64,000 nucleotides of DNA from Xestospongia bergquistia (Eukaryota; Porifera; Demospongiae; Haplosclerida; Petrosiidae), in assembly GCA_963965975.1 (NCBI GenBank), contig OZ014423.1, forward strand, positions 6,102,301 through 6,166,300, given 5' to 3'. Made by a program: the position numbers and the translations under genes. The notes below the pieces were generated by a model. The model did not search any database, was not told the origin of the DNA, and was given only the letters and a program-made list of their open reading frames with translations. This document shows positions 25,801 to 44,376 of the stretch, one piece after another. Numbering within the stretch: position 1 is the first letter of the stretch; each line of letters starts with the position of its first letter.

Positions 25801-28800
25801 TCATAGAGCTAATAAACCACAGCTCCGATCTCAGTCGACCAGTGTACCAATGGATTGTACCGTCATAGATATTGACAACAAAGATAAAGAAAATGAAGTA
25901 GAAGAAGATGAAGAAGGTCCACGTTCGTGGCCTGGTACTCTTCAAGGTCACCCTCTACCAGTAGTCTCCGAGAATTTTCTAAAATCTACTACACCCAACA
26001 TAGCTCCATTCAGAGCTCCAACTTTAACAACACCACCACCTTTGATGTACAGGCCTTCATTCCCAATTCCAACATTGTTTACACTGGTTCCTCCTGGTCT
26101 GTTTAGTTCATCTACTCCACTTATCAATCCACTTGTAACAACTCAGAGCCAACCTCTATCAATTCCACAGTCTGTGATTACATCCACAAGTTCTACTACT
26201 TCCTCAGCTATCGCTAAGCCAACATCAACATCAATAGTTACCAGCCCTAGTGCATTAAGCCCCTTGCAGAAATGTCCTGTGACCCTTGCCTCAATTCCTC
26301 CAGAAGAAATGACACCAGCTCACCATGAGCTGAAAGCATTTGCTGAAGAATTTAAGACCAAACGCATCCAACTGGGCTATACTCAGGGAGCTGTGGGTCA
26401 ATCTCTTGCCGAGAGAGGTTATAACAATTTTGCACAGAGTACTATCAGTCGATTTGAACAAATGCAGCTTAGTCCTTCTAATGCAGCTACTATTATGGTT
26501 GTCTTGAAACGCTGGCTTCATGAGGCTGAGAATCCTGAAGCTGTCTCGTCCACTAGCACTGATCCTATGTGTCCACCTCGTAAGCGTAAGAAGCGTGTTG
26601 TCTACACACCACAAGCTCTTGCTATCTTGAATAGTTACTTCCAGAAAGAGTCTCGGCCAAATCGGCAAATTATTGAAATGATTGCTCAAGAACTAGATCT
26701 CCTTCCTGAAGAAGTGAGGGTGTGGTTTTGCAATAAACGCCAAAAATGTAAACCAGAAGAGACCGACAGCAGCTCCTTTGCTGCCACCTCACCTCAGCCC
26801 ACTTCTCCCGGGAGTACATTAGGTCATCGTAACACCCCCTCGCCACCTCGTACAAGGTTTACAGTTGAAGAACTAAGCAAGTCATCTACAAGTACTTTTA
26901 CTCCTCTCTGCTTCACAAGCCATCTGACAGTTTCCCCACCCACTTTCCGGCCCATGATCTTTGCCCATCGTCAGCCAACAATGACTGGAAACTCACTGAC
27001 ATCTCTCACTTCAACTAAAGCTTAAAAGAACAAAACATTCAATATAAGCTCTTGACATAGTAACATTCAAAAAGACCATGACCACTATCCTCATTGGATA
27101 GGGTTTACTTGGTTTTGTTTTGGTAATGTATATTTTTTGTTAATGACTAGTGGTTTTTTTGACCTGATCTCTCTTAAGATCATATTAACTTTATAAACAC
27201 TTGTTGTATTAAGCCATCCTTTTGGCATTTTAAGTAATTGTTTCAATATTATTCAATGTGAACGCGCCCACTTAATTAGACTTTTATATTTTCATTGCAC
27301 CATTTATTGTGATACTCAAATGAATACATAATCAATCAAGCTTTCAACAATAATATTACAAACCATTCTTTATTACTACAGTATGTGTTATATTTAAATA
27401 TAAGTGATTACATTATTTCATTGTATTATTTTCACTGTAGATTGATTGAATTTGTAGATAAAAGTCTCGATATGTACAAGGTAAATCTATCTGATCATGT
27501 GACAGCCATATGACTAGCATATTCATAGCATGAGCTGACAGTCTTGCTTTATCCAATTTTTGTCCACTTATATTTGGAATTGGTTTTGGGAGGTCACTCT
27601 GAGAAAGGTAGTGATCATGTGATACTCTTGTGACAAGTCACCTGATCACTCAATTTAGTTCGGCAGTTTTATAGCAAGCATCATAAGAAACAAGAAAGCT
27701 ATTATGAAGAGGAACTCACATTATTAAAAAGTCTGACTACACCAGAGCAGTTACACTCCAGTGATCTCATTGACATGTATAGGTAAAATACATATATTAT
27801 TACATGAAATTACAGATAGGAAGCCCCCATCTAATGTTTTAAAACACAGTATTATGATATCATAAAAAGACTGTTTTGTCTAGACTAGTGGGTGGAGGGA
27901 GTGAAATATGTTGTATAATACATTCCACAAATTTGTGGGTTTTAATTATTCTAGTGTTTGTTTAATGTTTAAATCCATATCTAGAACAATTCATACTAAT
28001 ATAATAATAATTAATAATATCTTCCTAGAAAAAACAAATTCACAACTAGAATGTCACGTGATTCCATACAATCTCTCTGGAAACATTTACAGGTATTATA
28101 ATATTATTAATAAATATTAGCAATTGAGAGTAAATTGTAAAGTAATCATGTTGACTTTTTATAAATGACAGGTAAATCAACATCATGATATTTTGAATAT
28201 CATCAATAGATATATACAAATTGACGGTAAGTTTTATACAGTTTCTGTTTGTGGTTTAACATAACATCCTGTTTATTTAAAACAGTCTAACTCACAGTAT
28301 TTGTAACCTTAGAATGTATTCTTAATTAAAATACAAACCACAATTACAAGATAATTTGGAACAAGAACCTGTGGGTGAGAATTGTTGGCGCTTGTTCATA
28401 AATATTGTCACAATTCAAACCCAAACATACTATATATCACAGAAATATTAGACGTAATAACTATGTAATGTCTACATCATATGATACTATCATTTTGTCT
28501 ATATACAACTAAAACATATTAGTTATCATCAATTTAGTTAATTGCACAAAGACTTTTAAGGCAAAATGAAATATAGGGATAGTGAAAAATTCCTGTCATG
28601 TGACATAGCTGTGATGTTTATATTCTCCCTGTAGTATATGATGGTATGCCAAGGTCGCATCTTGATATTAGTAAGACTATTGGATCAATGATGGGGGAGG
28701 CATCAATTAAAGGTTGTCATAGTAACAAAGTACTATATATAATACATTATACTACAGTGAATAAAACCAAAGTTCTCTATGGTATCCCACGAGATCCTGA

Positions 28801-30991
28801 TATCACAGCTGCTTTAGCAGAACTAGAGAAAGAGGAGGCAGATGCAGCTAATGAAGATGATAAACCTAAAGTATGTGTAAAGGCATATCATATTAGATGA
28901 GTTAATAACTTTAATTAAAAATGTATTAATTTGTTATTATAATAACTATTATTATATATGTTTGGCTGTGTATATGTGTACAGAAAAAGAAGACTAAAAA
29001 AGAACAAGGGATGTTTTCTGGGAAGAAAGCCAAAGCAATCAGTACTCCAAATGCCCCTCCTTTGAACAGAATACCACTTCCTGTTTTGTTAGTGAGAAAA
29101 TATGTTTATGACATAATAATTATTTCATCATACACACAGAGAGTACAATGTGGGGAATATTTAACTGTATCCCACGTAATTACCTGTATCCCAACATTGG
29201 GGGAGTTTGTTAAGTGTACCTTTGTTGTATCATCCACAGTTGTAAACATTAGAGTTTTGTTAAATATAATATAATATGACTAAATGAGTTTGTATTATTA
29301 GAAACTACTGTTTGTTAAAACAATTATTTTGTGCAGTAGAACAAATTTTAAATTTTGATGTTACTATTTATTTATTTCTTTACCACACACACACATAAGG
29401 AGGGACAGTGAACAAACTGCTAAATTTCAAGCATTTAAAGATGCTACAAAGTGTATATCATTAAGTTCCTCAAGTCTTCCTTCTATCTGTTTCTATACAC
29501 TTATTAATACATCCAATGGGTCAGTTATTATACTCCAATATCTCTATATTATTCTTACATTGATACAATAGCCTTAATACAGTCACTATATCAAAAGATT
29601 CCTCTCTATTGGCTGGAGGATTTGCTAACTCAACAATTCGAGTATGGACACTGACTCCTAAAAAACTATGCCCATTAAAAACACCAGCTCAAATGCACCA
29701 GGTCACATTAGCAGCTGGTTAGTTAAAACTTGTATAAATTGTCATAACTTACTTTGTTTATAGAAGATGTAATGGAGAGAATTGTTGATATCAGGTACTC
29801 TAGCAAAACAAATAGTTCCTCCATTTTTATTTCTTTTTTTCCTTTTTTATTGTATTTTATATTATAGTTCATCTAGTGATGTTCGTACTCTCACTGGTCA
29901 TAGTGGACCAGTTTATTCTATCTCCTTTAACAATGACAACACATTTCTCTGCTCAGCTTCAGAAGATAGTACAAGTAAGTCCACTTGCTTTATATGTTAT
30001 CCTACTTTTGTTATTGATAGTTCGACTATGGAGTCTTCAAACATTTACAGCTCTGGTATGTTTTAAGGGTCACAATTATCCAGTGTGGGGAGTTGAGTTT
30101 AGGTATAGCACTGATAGTTATCATACATTATTTGTCTCTTTAGTCCATTAGGATATTACTTTGTTAGTTGTTCAAATGATAGAACTGCAAGACTTTGGAC
30201 TACAGAACATATCATACCAGCAAGGATTTTTGCTGGTCATAGCAGTGATGTTGATGTATTTTTAGCTATGATAAACATTGTGATATTACTAACTAATTCT
30301 TTAGTGCTGCAAATTTCATCCTAATGGTAACTACATAGCCACTGGATCATGTGATCGAAGTGTAAGAATTTGGGATATACTTAATGGAAATTGTGTAAGA
30401 ATATTTACTGGACATAAGGTATATGATGTACATGTCAAAAACTGTCATATCTTTGTTTATTTAGGGAGCTATTTATACTTTAGCCTTTTCTTGTGATGGT
30501 AAATATTTAGCAAGTGCTGGTAAGAAGAGAAATTACTTGATCCAATCCTAACTGATTTATCTTGTACAAAAATAGGTAGTGACAAACAGATCTTTATATG
30601 GGATATTGATACCTCTAGTCAAGTACGAGGATTAACTGGTCATAGTGATGTCATTTACCAATTAGAGTTCAGTAAAGATAACAGCGTATTAGCTTCTGGT
30701 TAGATAGATGAATGGATGGATTACAGATGCATGGATGCCGTTGGATGGAATGGTAGTTAATTTACTATTTAAACAGGTGGATTAGATAAATGTATCAAGT
30801 TATGGGACGTTAGCAGATTGGATGATGACAAACTTGGTCATGAATGGTAACATAAAAACAATATTGGAACATATTATATATAAATTATCTGTTATAGCTT
30901 ACTGGGTAGTTATCCTACTAAGGCCACACCCATCCAATGTCTTCATTTTACTAGGAAAAACCTTCTTTTGGCAGCTGGACCATTTATATAA
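22898..30991 (+). CDS. TAF5: Transcription initiation factor TFIID subunit 5
   Basis: TAF5 is a TFIID scaffold subunit. Exon 1 (22898-22987) and exon 2 (24654-24727) encode the LisH helix pair, [20 protein letters not shown]. Exon 3 is 24910-24951. Exons 27441-27480, 27529-27607 and 27659-27782 encode the NTD2 domain, with [24 protein letters not shown] and [15 protein letters not shown]. Near 28634 comes [20 protein letters not shown], then an acidic linker and [13 protein letters not shown]. From about 29580 follow WD40 repeats: [63 protein letters not shown], and the final [15 protein letters not shown] before TAA at 30991. Intron 3 (24952-27440) is about 2.5 kb, far longer than most here, and contains the POU exon. 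Intron 1 (1.67 kb) is also long. The domain order and ending match the family fully. Confidence 0.95.
22988..24653. other. Long first intron of TAF5
   Basis: This 1.67-kb intron is about 20 times the usual length in this window. It holds an AT-rich inverted motif (tttatttatataaataaat, about 24050) but no exon or known mobile element I can support. Its length and position next to the bidirectional promoter make regulatory content possible. Confidence 0.5.
24766..24909 (+). repeat. Triplicated 48-bp block containing a 3' splice site
   Basis: Three near-identical 48-bp copies end in cttttctttcttgtag|tacc, so three equivalent polypyrimidine tracts and AG acceptors precede TAF5 exon 3, at 24814, 24862 and 24910 (first exonic base). 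The period is 16 codons and the copies have no stop in the exon frame. Using an upstream acceptor would add 16 or 32 residues ([16 protein letters not shown] per copy) without a frameshift. Confidence 0.95.
25850..27025 (+). CDS. POU class 6 homeobox transcription factor, nested in a TAF5 intron
   Basis: The coding part lies in one exon. The exon begins at 25807 after the acceptor tttttctttttaatcatag. The first in-exon ATG (25850, context accaATGg) gives [10 protein letters not shown] and 391 residues. A Pro/Ser/Thr-rich N-terminal half precedes the POU-specific domain (26320-26530: [42 protein letters not shown]). A basic linker PPRKRKKR leads into the homeodomain ([15 protein letters not shown], then [11 protein letters not shown] at 26716-26750). 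TPQALxILNxxFxK with WFCNKRQ is typical of POU class 6 rather than classes 1-5. Because the exon starts at a splice acceptor, there must be an upstream exon. It may be a private one not identified between 24952 and 25690, or TAF5 exon 3, whose donor phase fits exactly. The fused reading would run [14 protein letters not shown] into POU. Confidence 0.88.
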   Translation: MDCTVIDIDNKDKENEVEEDEEGPRSWPGTLQGHPLPVVSENFLKSTTPNIAPFRAPTLTTPPPLMYRPSFPIPTLFTLVPPGLFSSSTPLINPLVTTQSQPLSIPQSVITSTSSTTSSAIAKPTSTSIVTSPSALSPLQKCPVTLASIPPEEMTPAHHELKAFAEEFKTKRIQLGYTQGAVGQSLAERGYNNFAQSTISRFEQMQLSPSNAATIMVVLKRWLHEAENPEAVSSTSTDPMCPPRKRKKRVVYTPQALAILNSYFQKESRPNRQIIEMIAQELDLLPEEVRVWFCNKRQKCKPEETDSSSFAATSPQPTSPGSTLGHRNTPSPPRTRFTVEELSKSSTSTFTPLCFTSHLTVSPPTFRPMIFAHRQPTMTGNSLTSLTSTKA

Positions 30992-31214
30992 TAATTATTA
31001 TCAATACTTCTATTAATAATTAACTAATAACTACTGGCTAATATACTAGTGATTAATAACTACTGGTTAGTATACTGGTTGATCAAGTTTATTTTCAATA
31101 ATAATTATTATAATTATTAATGTTAATAGTAGAGTCTTTAGTAAATAATAAAATTGATGAATTCAACAAAAATATATACCAGTAATATTTAAAATTGATA
31201 GTTGAAAAAATGAT

Positions 31215-31660
31215 TTAAGAACTTTTTTTTGCTTCAGCCTGTTTCTTTCTTAATTCATCCTATAAAAGGTAAGTTAGTTTTGATTACAGTACTGCACTGT
31301 TAACTTACAATCTTCCATCTTAGTATTTCCATCCATTCTCTTTTATTTTTAGTTGTTGGTGCCTCCATAAAAAATGTTCTCCATGGGAACACAATCCTAC
31401 AGTGCAATTAACAATATATATATATATATGACCAGATTTGAAAAAATGGACCAATTTTGTCAAAACATTCAGCACCTGATTTGTTAACAAAACACTATTA
31501 TTAAAACATCTCAGAAAACAGAATAATTGTGCATATATAGCAACTGTATGTATACAAAACTGTTTTTGGGAGATGTTTTAACAGTGTTCTTTCAGAAATC
31601 AGGTCGCTAATGGTTTTATGGAAGTGGTCCCTTATTGCAAACCAGGTCACACACATATAT

Positions 31661-31709
<49 letters not shown>

Positions 31710-32952
31710 CAATATTATAATACATCCTTTTAGTTACAAACTGTTAATGACTTAATTGTGTTATCAGTTATGTCTGCGGTTTATACTCAAACAACTTGTG
31801 AACTTTTAATAACAGACAGTGTGTGATATTACCATAAATGTAATGATGTTATTTTATTATCAGCACTAGTTTATATAGGCTCACAATTGTGATGCTATCT
31901 AATTTATATACCTAAAGTGTTTTGTATCATCATCTCCTAATATATGGACTATTTCTTGGAGAAGTAGTACTCTGATTGGTTTTTTGCTCTATAAATGAGA
32001 TATATTACATTATATTCTGTAATAATATGCACAGACAAGTCCTTTATATAACTACTTACTTTGTGATTAGGATAGTAAGCTAAATGGTTGTCTTTTAATA
32101 CAAGCCATCTTGTTTTCCAATTCTACAGGTTGTTATGTTAAATTAAAAATTATGCCGCTAACTCTAACCTTTACAACAGCTCCTTGTTTACGAATATAAC
32201 CCTCTTTAGATGCAGCCTACAATCAAAAATAAAACAAAATTCAGACATTAGATAATTGAGCTCTTACAGAGAATCCCACTTTATTTTTATCAGTATCTGA
32301 CTCTCCCTCTTCATCAGAATCATTATTTCCATAAAGAAAATGACAGGACACTCTATGGTATTCATTATACTCATGTACAGCATGAGGATAAGGGTGTTTG
32401 CATTCAATATATGTACCTAACAATAGAGAGAATGCACTCACTATCGTGTTGTATGTGTGCTTTACCAGATTCATCTACTAACACTGGTACTGAATGAAAA
32501 TGTTCCATTAATAAAGGGACTGTTTGAAATAACTTGGCTCCCATGATTATACCACTCTCTGTTAAGGTAATAGGGAAATGCTTAACAGAGTGTCTGCCTC
32601 TATAACAGTTATATAAATGATACTTGATTCACTTGGTTGTGTACACATACTTAACATCAAGTGAATATAAGCCCCATTCTGCACGTCTTCTTTTGCGCAT
32701 TAAGTAAACTCCTTCCTCTGCTGTTTGGAGTATAGCATCTGATTGATGTCGAGTGAGATGGGGATGGAACCAACTGAGGTGGTGAGAAAGATAACTAGTT
32801 TTGCTAACCAGATCTAGACCTTACGTTATCAGTTCTAACTGAACTTGTAATTCTGGTAGCATTTCCACATTGTCTTCTTCTTCTTCTTCGAGATCTGAGC
32901 TCTCGTAGCCAGAAACTGTATCGTATAATGGTTCTGCTTCACTAGCCATCAT
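31215..32952 (-). CDS. DAPP1: DAPP1/Bam32-like SH2-PH adaptor
   Basis: DAPP1 couples phosphotyrosine binding to PtdIns(3,4,5)P3 or PtdIns(3,4)P2 at the plasma membrane. The start MMASEAEPLYD is at 32952, followed by an acidic stretch. The SH2 domain runs from LSWFHPHLTRHQSDAIL through GVYLMRKRR (the phosphotyrosine-binding Arg is kept) and LYSLDVKGRHSVKHF to LLMEHFHSVPVL. YIECKHPYPHAVHEY matches the linker of vertebrate DAPP1. The PH domain starts KEGYIRKQGAVVKNWKTRW, which keeps the K-x-K-x-R pattern used for 3-phosphoinositides, and ends with REWMEILRWKIDELRKKQ. The protein stops at 31215 after AEAKKSS. Domain order and the short inter-domain linker fit DAPP1. It is convergent with TAF5 (223 bp) and head to head with CFAP65 (91 bp). 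Confidence 0.9.
31666..31707. repeat. AT dinucleotide repeat
   Basis: A nearly pure (AT)n run lies in a DAPP1-like intron. A shorter (AT) run occurs at about 31415-31430. Confidence 0.9.
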
Positions 32953-33043
32953 GAATACTGGAAATTGAAAGGTGTGGCTCAGAACTGCAAAGTATGTTCG
33001 AAAGGGTTAAAATGTTTTGTTACCATAACAACCTAACAAGAAA
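32953..33043. promoter_or_regulatory. Bidirectional promoter region, DAPP1-like / CFAP65
   Basis: Only 91 bp separate the start codons. The region holds ggtgtggctc (a CACC/KLF-type box on the other strand) and an X-box-like element directly before the CFAP65 start. Assignment is from geometry plus these motifs. Confidence 0.6.
33019..33032 (+). promoter_or_regulatory. Candidate RFX X-box for CFAP65
   Basis: The sequence GTTACCATAACAAC is an imperfect palindrome close to the RFX X-box consensus GTTGCCATGGCAAC. It lies 11 bp before the CFAP65 ATG. RFX factors drive ciliary genes in animals, and CFAP65 is a motile-cilium gene, so motif and target agree. Binding is inferred, not shown. Confidence 0.55.
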
Positions 33044-40588
<7,545 letters not shown>

Positions 40589-40777
40589 TAATTATACATG
40601 TGTATTACTAGCAACAAGACTCTCTCTTGTTGATTTATTTATAACATCTAATATAGTATAATATATGGTCATATGCCCAAATAATTATAAATATAATTAT
40701 TATAAATTTGTATGTATAAAGATGAAAAAGAAAAAGTATGACAATAGCACATAAAATATTTGGAAATAGTTAAGTAA

Positions 40778-43700
40778 CTATTTAATTTTGTTATTCTGTT
40801 TATTGGACTTGAAGAGTTTTTTAAATGGAATACGCCCAGGTTTCTTTTCATCCTAGTGTGGGGCAATAATATTCATAAATTAATAACAATATTCATGGAT
40901 TGTGTTGTGAATAACAAGATCATAATAACTTTAATCTCAAAACATGAATGACAATAAAATTACTGTACCTTTCCAAAATGATCTTCTTCGTACTCTTGAA
41001 CTGATTGCTGCAGTCTTTTAACAGCCTCTGTGTAATGTTGGGTCTCCAATGGTAGATTCACATGACTACTTCCTCTTCTTGACCAATTCTCATCATCTTT
41101 TTCTTCCCCTCCTTCTCCATCTTCTCTTGTCAATCCATTAACGTTAATTTCTTCACTCTCAGCATTATCATCTAACAGACTCTCAAATGATGGATGAGCA
41201 TTGATGCTGTCTTTACTAGTTGCTGGTTTCAAGTCGTCTGGATGTATAGCTGTGAGAAGAGGATCATCAAACTCATTGTCCCAGTCATGACCTATATCCT
41301 CATCCTTGTCATCTCTTTCAGGAGACATTGGTTGAAATTCCTGCCACTGTGACTCTTCCCCCTCGCCATCTTCTCGTAGCATACCTTCTTCATATGGTAA
41401 AGATAGCTCCTCTTCTACAGATACAGTGATGATTGGCACACAAGATTTAGTTTGTGTTTTTTCTTCTTTCTTTGCCTCAGGTACATTGTCTTCATCATTT
41501 TGTTCAGTTATGTCAGCGGAATGCCTCATTTTATTTGTGTCTATTTCTTCTATTGGAGTGTTGTGTTCTGTTGTTGTGATTTCTGGAGGAAGAATGAATT
41601 GCTCTACTTTCTCTTTTGTTCTTTGTTTTTTGTCTGCTTTATCTTTCTTTTTTTTCTTCTTTTGTGACTTCTTCTCTGGCTTTCTCTTTGTTGCGTTGAT
41701 GCCTTGTTCTAAGATAAAATCGTCATTCATATTACCATATTGTACTCCATATCCTTCTAAATAATCCTCCATTTCATTCATCAAAACATTGCTAACACGT
41801 TTTTGTTTGCTTTTTTTTGTCTTCCTGTTTTCAATTTTTGAAGCTGTATTACTAGAGCTGCCTTTTTCTGTGACCTATTTTAATTTAAAATTTTCAAAGT
41901 AACTGCAATAAATTGTCCACTTACATGTTCCTTGCCATCTTTTTTTGTTCTCTTCTCTATTTTTTTCTCATCCAATTCCTGTGAGATAGACTTCACTATG
42001 GCTGTAGACATGCGTTCAGCATCTCGATCTAAGGCAGCCTTCATGGAAGCAAGTGATGGAGGATGGCGAGCCATGTTTAAAGGAAAATCATGATAAGTGG
42101 GTGCCTGAGACTGGAAATCATCATTTGGTTCCTCTAGACTATTAACAAAAAACAGATATCAATAGTACAATGGTTGGATTGACTACCTTATTGAGAGTGA
42201 AATGTCATCCATGTTGAATTCTGTGTTATCTTTGTCTTCTGCTGGTTTAGGGAGTTCTGAAGCTAACTTATTTAGTCCATACTCTCGTGAAAAACTTCTT
42301 TTCAAAGACTCTAAATTAAAAGTACATGCAGTAATGATATTGTTAACTTGAATACACTTCAGTTAATCTCAAACATACCATCTTCTACAAACATTTTACA
42401 TGTATACACTGCAGTCCCTCCTTTGTTAGACACTTTGCATTGATAAACACCAGCATCTGCCTTACACAAACTATACAGCTGGAGTTTCCCTTGGCTAGGA
42501 AAAGCCACACGCTCATCTTTATTGTATAGAATAAGGATTAATTATTATGTATATTTATAATTACCATTGGGAGTCAGTTTGCGTCCATTTTTTGTCCATT
42601 CATATGTGACAGGAGCTTCACTCTTCACTTCACAATACAGAATGGTTGTTCCTCCAGCACTGACCATTAAATCGGTGGCACTTGATGCCACAATACTAGG
42701 GGGAGCTACAAAGAGAGAAAAGGTAACATTAATCATTGGGTGATGCCAGTTTAAGTGTCTTACCTTTCAAATTAGAATCTGTTCTAGTTCTATCTAATGA
42801 CAGAATATCTGTATAAACAGGATGATCTGGTAAGTAAGGATCCTGAAGTTGTGTGTTTTGTAAATTGGTCCAAGAAGCAGGTGAGGAGAGTGGAAGAGGA
42901 ACTTCATAAGGTGCTGAGAGAGATTCAATTTCATCAGGGAGAGAAGGCAGTGGACGAGTTGACATATCAGTTGTCTGACGAGTGAGTTTACGTTGTGAGA
43001 GAGATGGTGGGATACTAATTTGAGCATAAGGTGCAACATCAGTTTGAGGTTTTGACTCCATTATTGGAGACTTAGGCATGTTATAGCGAAAATTTTCTGA
43101 TCTTGTTCTCTTGATTGCAGAAGAACTTGCTGTTGTCATCATACCTTGACTGCCATAGTGTCTGCTTAGACCAGCACTAACTGAGCGTGGAAGACGAGGA
43201 TCCAAGGTCATGTGGCGAAAAAATCGTGATGAAGGATGGTGTGGGATACCCTTAGTATGGTTGAAATATGACCATATTGGAGGCAATAAACTGTAGTCTA
43301 TTTTTCCCCTTAGCAAAGCAGCTTGGTTCTGAAGGTAATGTTCTAATTTGCTATCAGTATTCTTAGTTGGAGTGCCATTAAAACCTTTGGAATAGTAACT
43401 CTTCATTGAGATGCTAGTGCGATGGCCTTTGACACGATATGGTGAGTCCATTTCCTCTATAAAATTCTGAATATCTGGCAATTTATTTTCAAATGGTTCC
43501 TGCTCTGCTATCGGTCCAATTGGAGATCTGCCATTAAAAATAGCATTTTTATGATGTCGTGGACGCTCATTTAAAATGTCCTCTAATGAGATATTCTCAC
43601 ACGTGTTAGGAAGCTCCAGTCTACTTTGACTTGTCATGGCCACATCTTCAATACCATATGCTTCATTTACAATGATTGGAGCTACATCTTTTAGTTCAAA

Positions 43701-44203
43701 CCAATTCACATTAACATTAGATGACGGATCTCTCCTCCACTTCACTAGTAATGCTCCCTCTACTTCAATGTCCTGCAGCATATATACATTATTATATTGA
43801 AGAAGATAAATTTTACTTACTTCTATGGTAGCTGTCATCCACATGGAGAGGTCATTATCATAATATGCGATATTTGCACCTGCAGTGAACTGTTCATGTG
43901 TAGGCCGAGAGAAATCAATTGCTATAAACTGTGACTTCTCTAACAGTACACTCAGTTCAGATGTAGCCTCCTTGATCTAGAATTAAAAGATGTAACACTG
44001 TGTGACTTCTAACTTATATTACCTTGTAAAGGCCACTTTGAGGGCCTAGCTCTAAGACTTCTCCCTCATACCATGTATCTAACCACTTTACATTTACTTT
44101 AGTGCCTGGAAATACAGTCTGACCACCTGAATTATATAAACAGGACTTTATTCAATCCTTTTTCTTATATTTCCTACTCACTTATCTCCAATGATTTGTC
44201 CAT
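40778..44203 (-). CDS. Unrecognised protein with tandem Tudor/SH3-like modules and an Ig I-set domain
   Basis: I do not recognise this gene. It starts MDKSLEI at 44203 (donor within the next codon). Two small barrel-like modules follow: GTKVNVKWLDTWYEGEVLEL with GLYKIKE, then AGANIAYYDNDLSMWMTATI with LLVKWRRD and NWFELKDVAPI. They resemble Tudor/Agenet/SH3-like folds. A long Ser/Pro/Arg-rich exon (42760-43780) is probably disordered. An intracellular-type Ig I-set domain spans about 42390-42710: ILYCEVKSEAPVTYEWTKNG and KADAGVYQCKVSNKGG give the Cys, Trp and DxGxYxC pattern. No signal peptide or membrane segment is seen. The C-terminal part has a lysine-rich run (KKSQKKKKKKDKADKKQ, about 41640-41690), a long acidic stretch and a basic end, PGRIPFKKLFKSNKQ, stopping at 40778. 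Reading frames across introns agree. The gene is convergent with CFAP65 (190 bp). Confidence 0.75.
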
Positions 44204-44376
44204 TGGTCTGCAAGTTTTAAATGATACCCTCACACAAGAATATAATGAGCCACGCCTATCTTTTACTTGTATTCATATAGAGCTGTTTTCTTGCACAAAC
44301 AAAGTCATGAATATTATTATTATAACTAATATTATGTATTGTTATAAAATAAATAATTTATTAATTTTCAGTGCTA

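Noticed and set aside
25697-25849. Upstream extension of the POU frame starting [13 protein letters not shown]
   Set aside because: The segment ends in a pyrimidine-rich tract and AG acceptor at 25806, so it is intron; the protein would be low-complexity with no family support.
26291-26689. 132-codon minus ORF opposite the POU domain
   Set aside because: Antisense shadow of a strongly recognisable POU-homeodomain exon.
31666-31707. Tyr/Ile repeat peptide in a minus ORF at 31501-31725
   Set aside because: Produced by an AT dinucleotide repeat inside a DAPP1-like intron.
41426-41764. Phe/Ser/Cys-rich + strand ORFs
   Set aside because: Antisense shadow of the Lys/Glu-rich exon of the Tudor-like/Ig gene.
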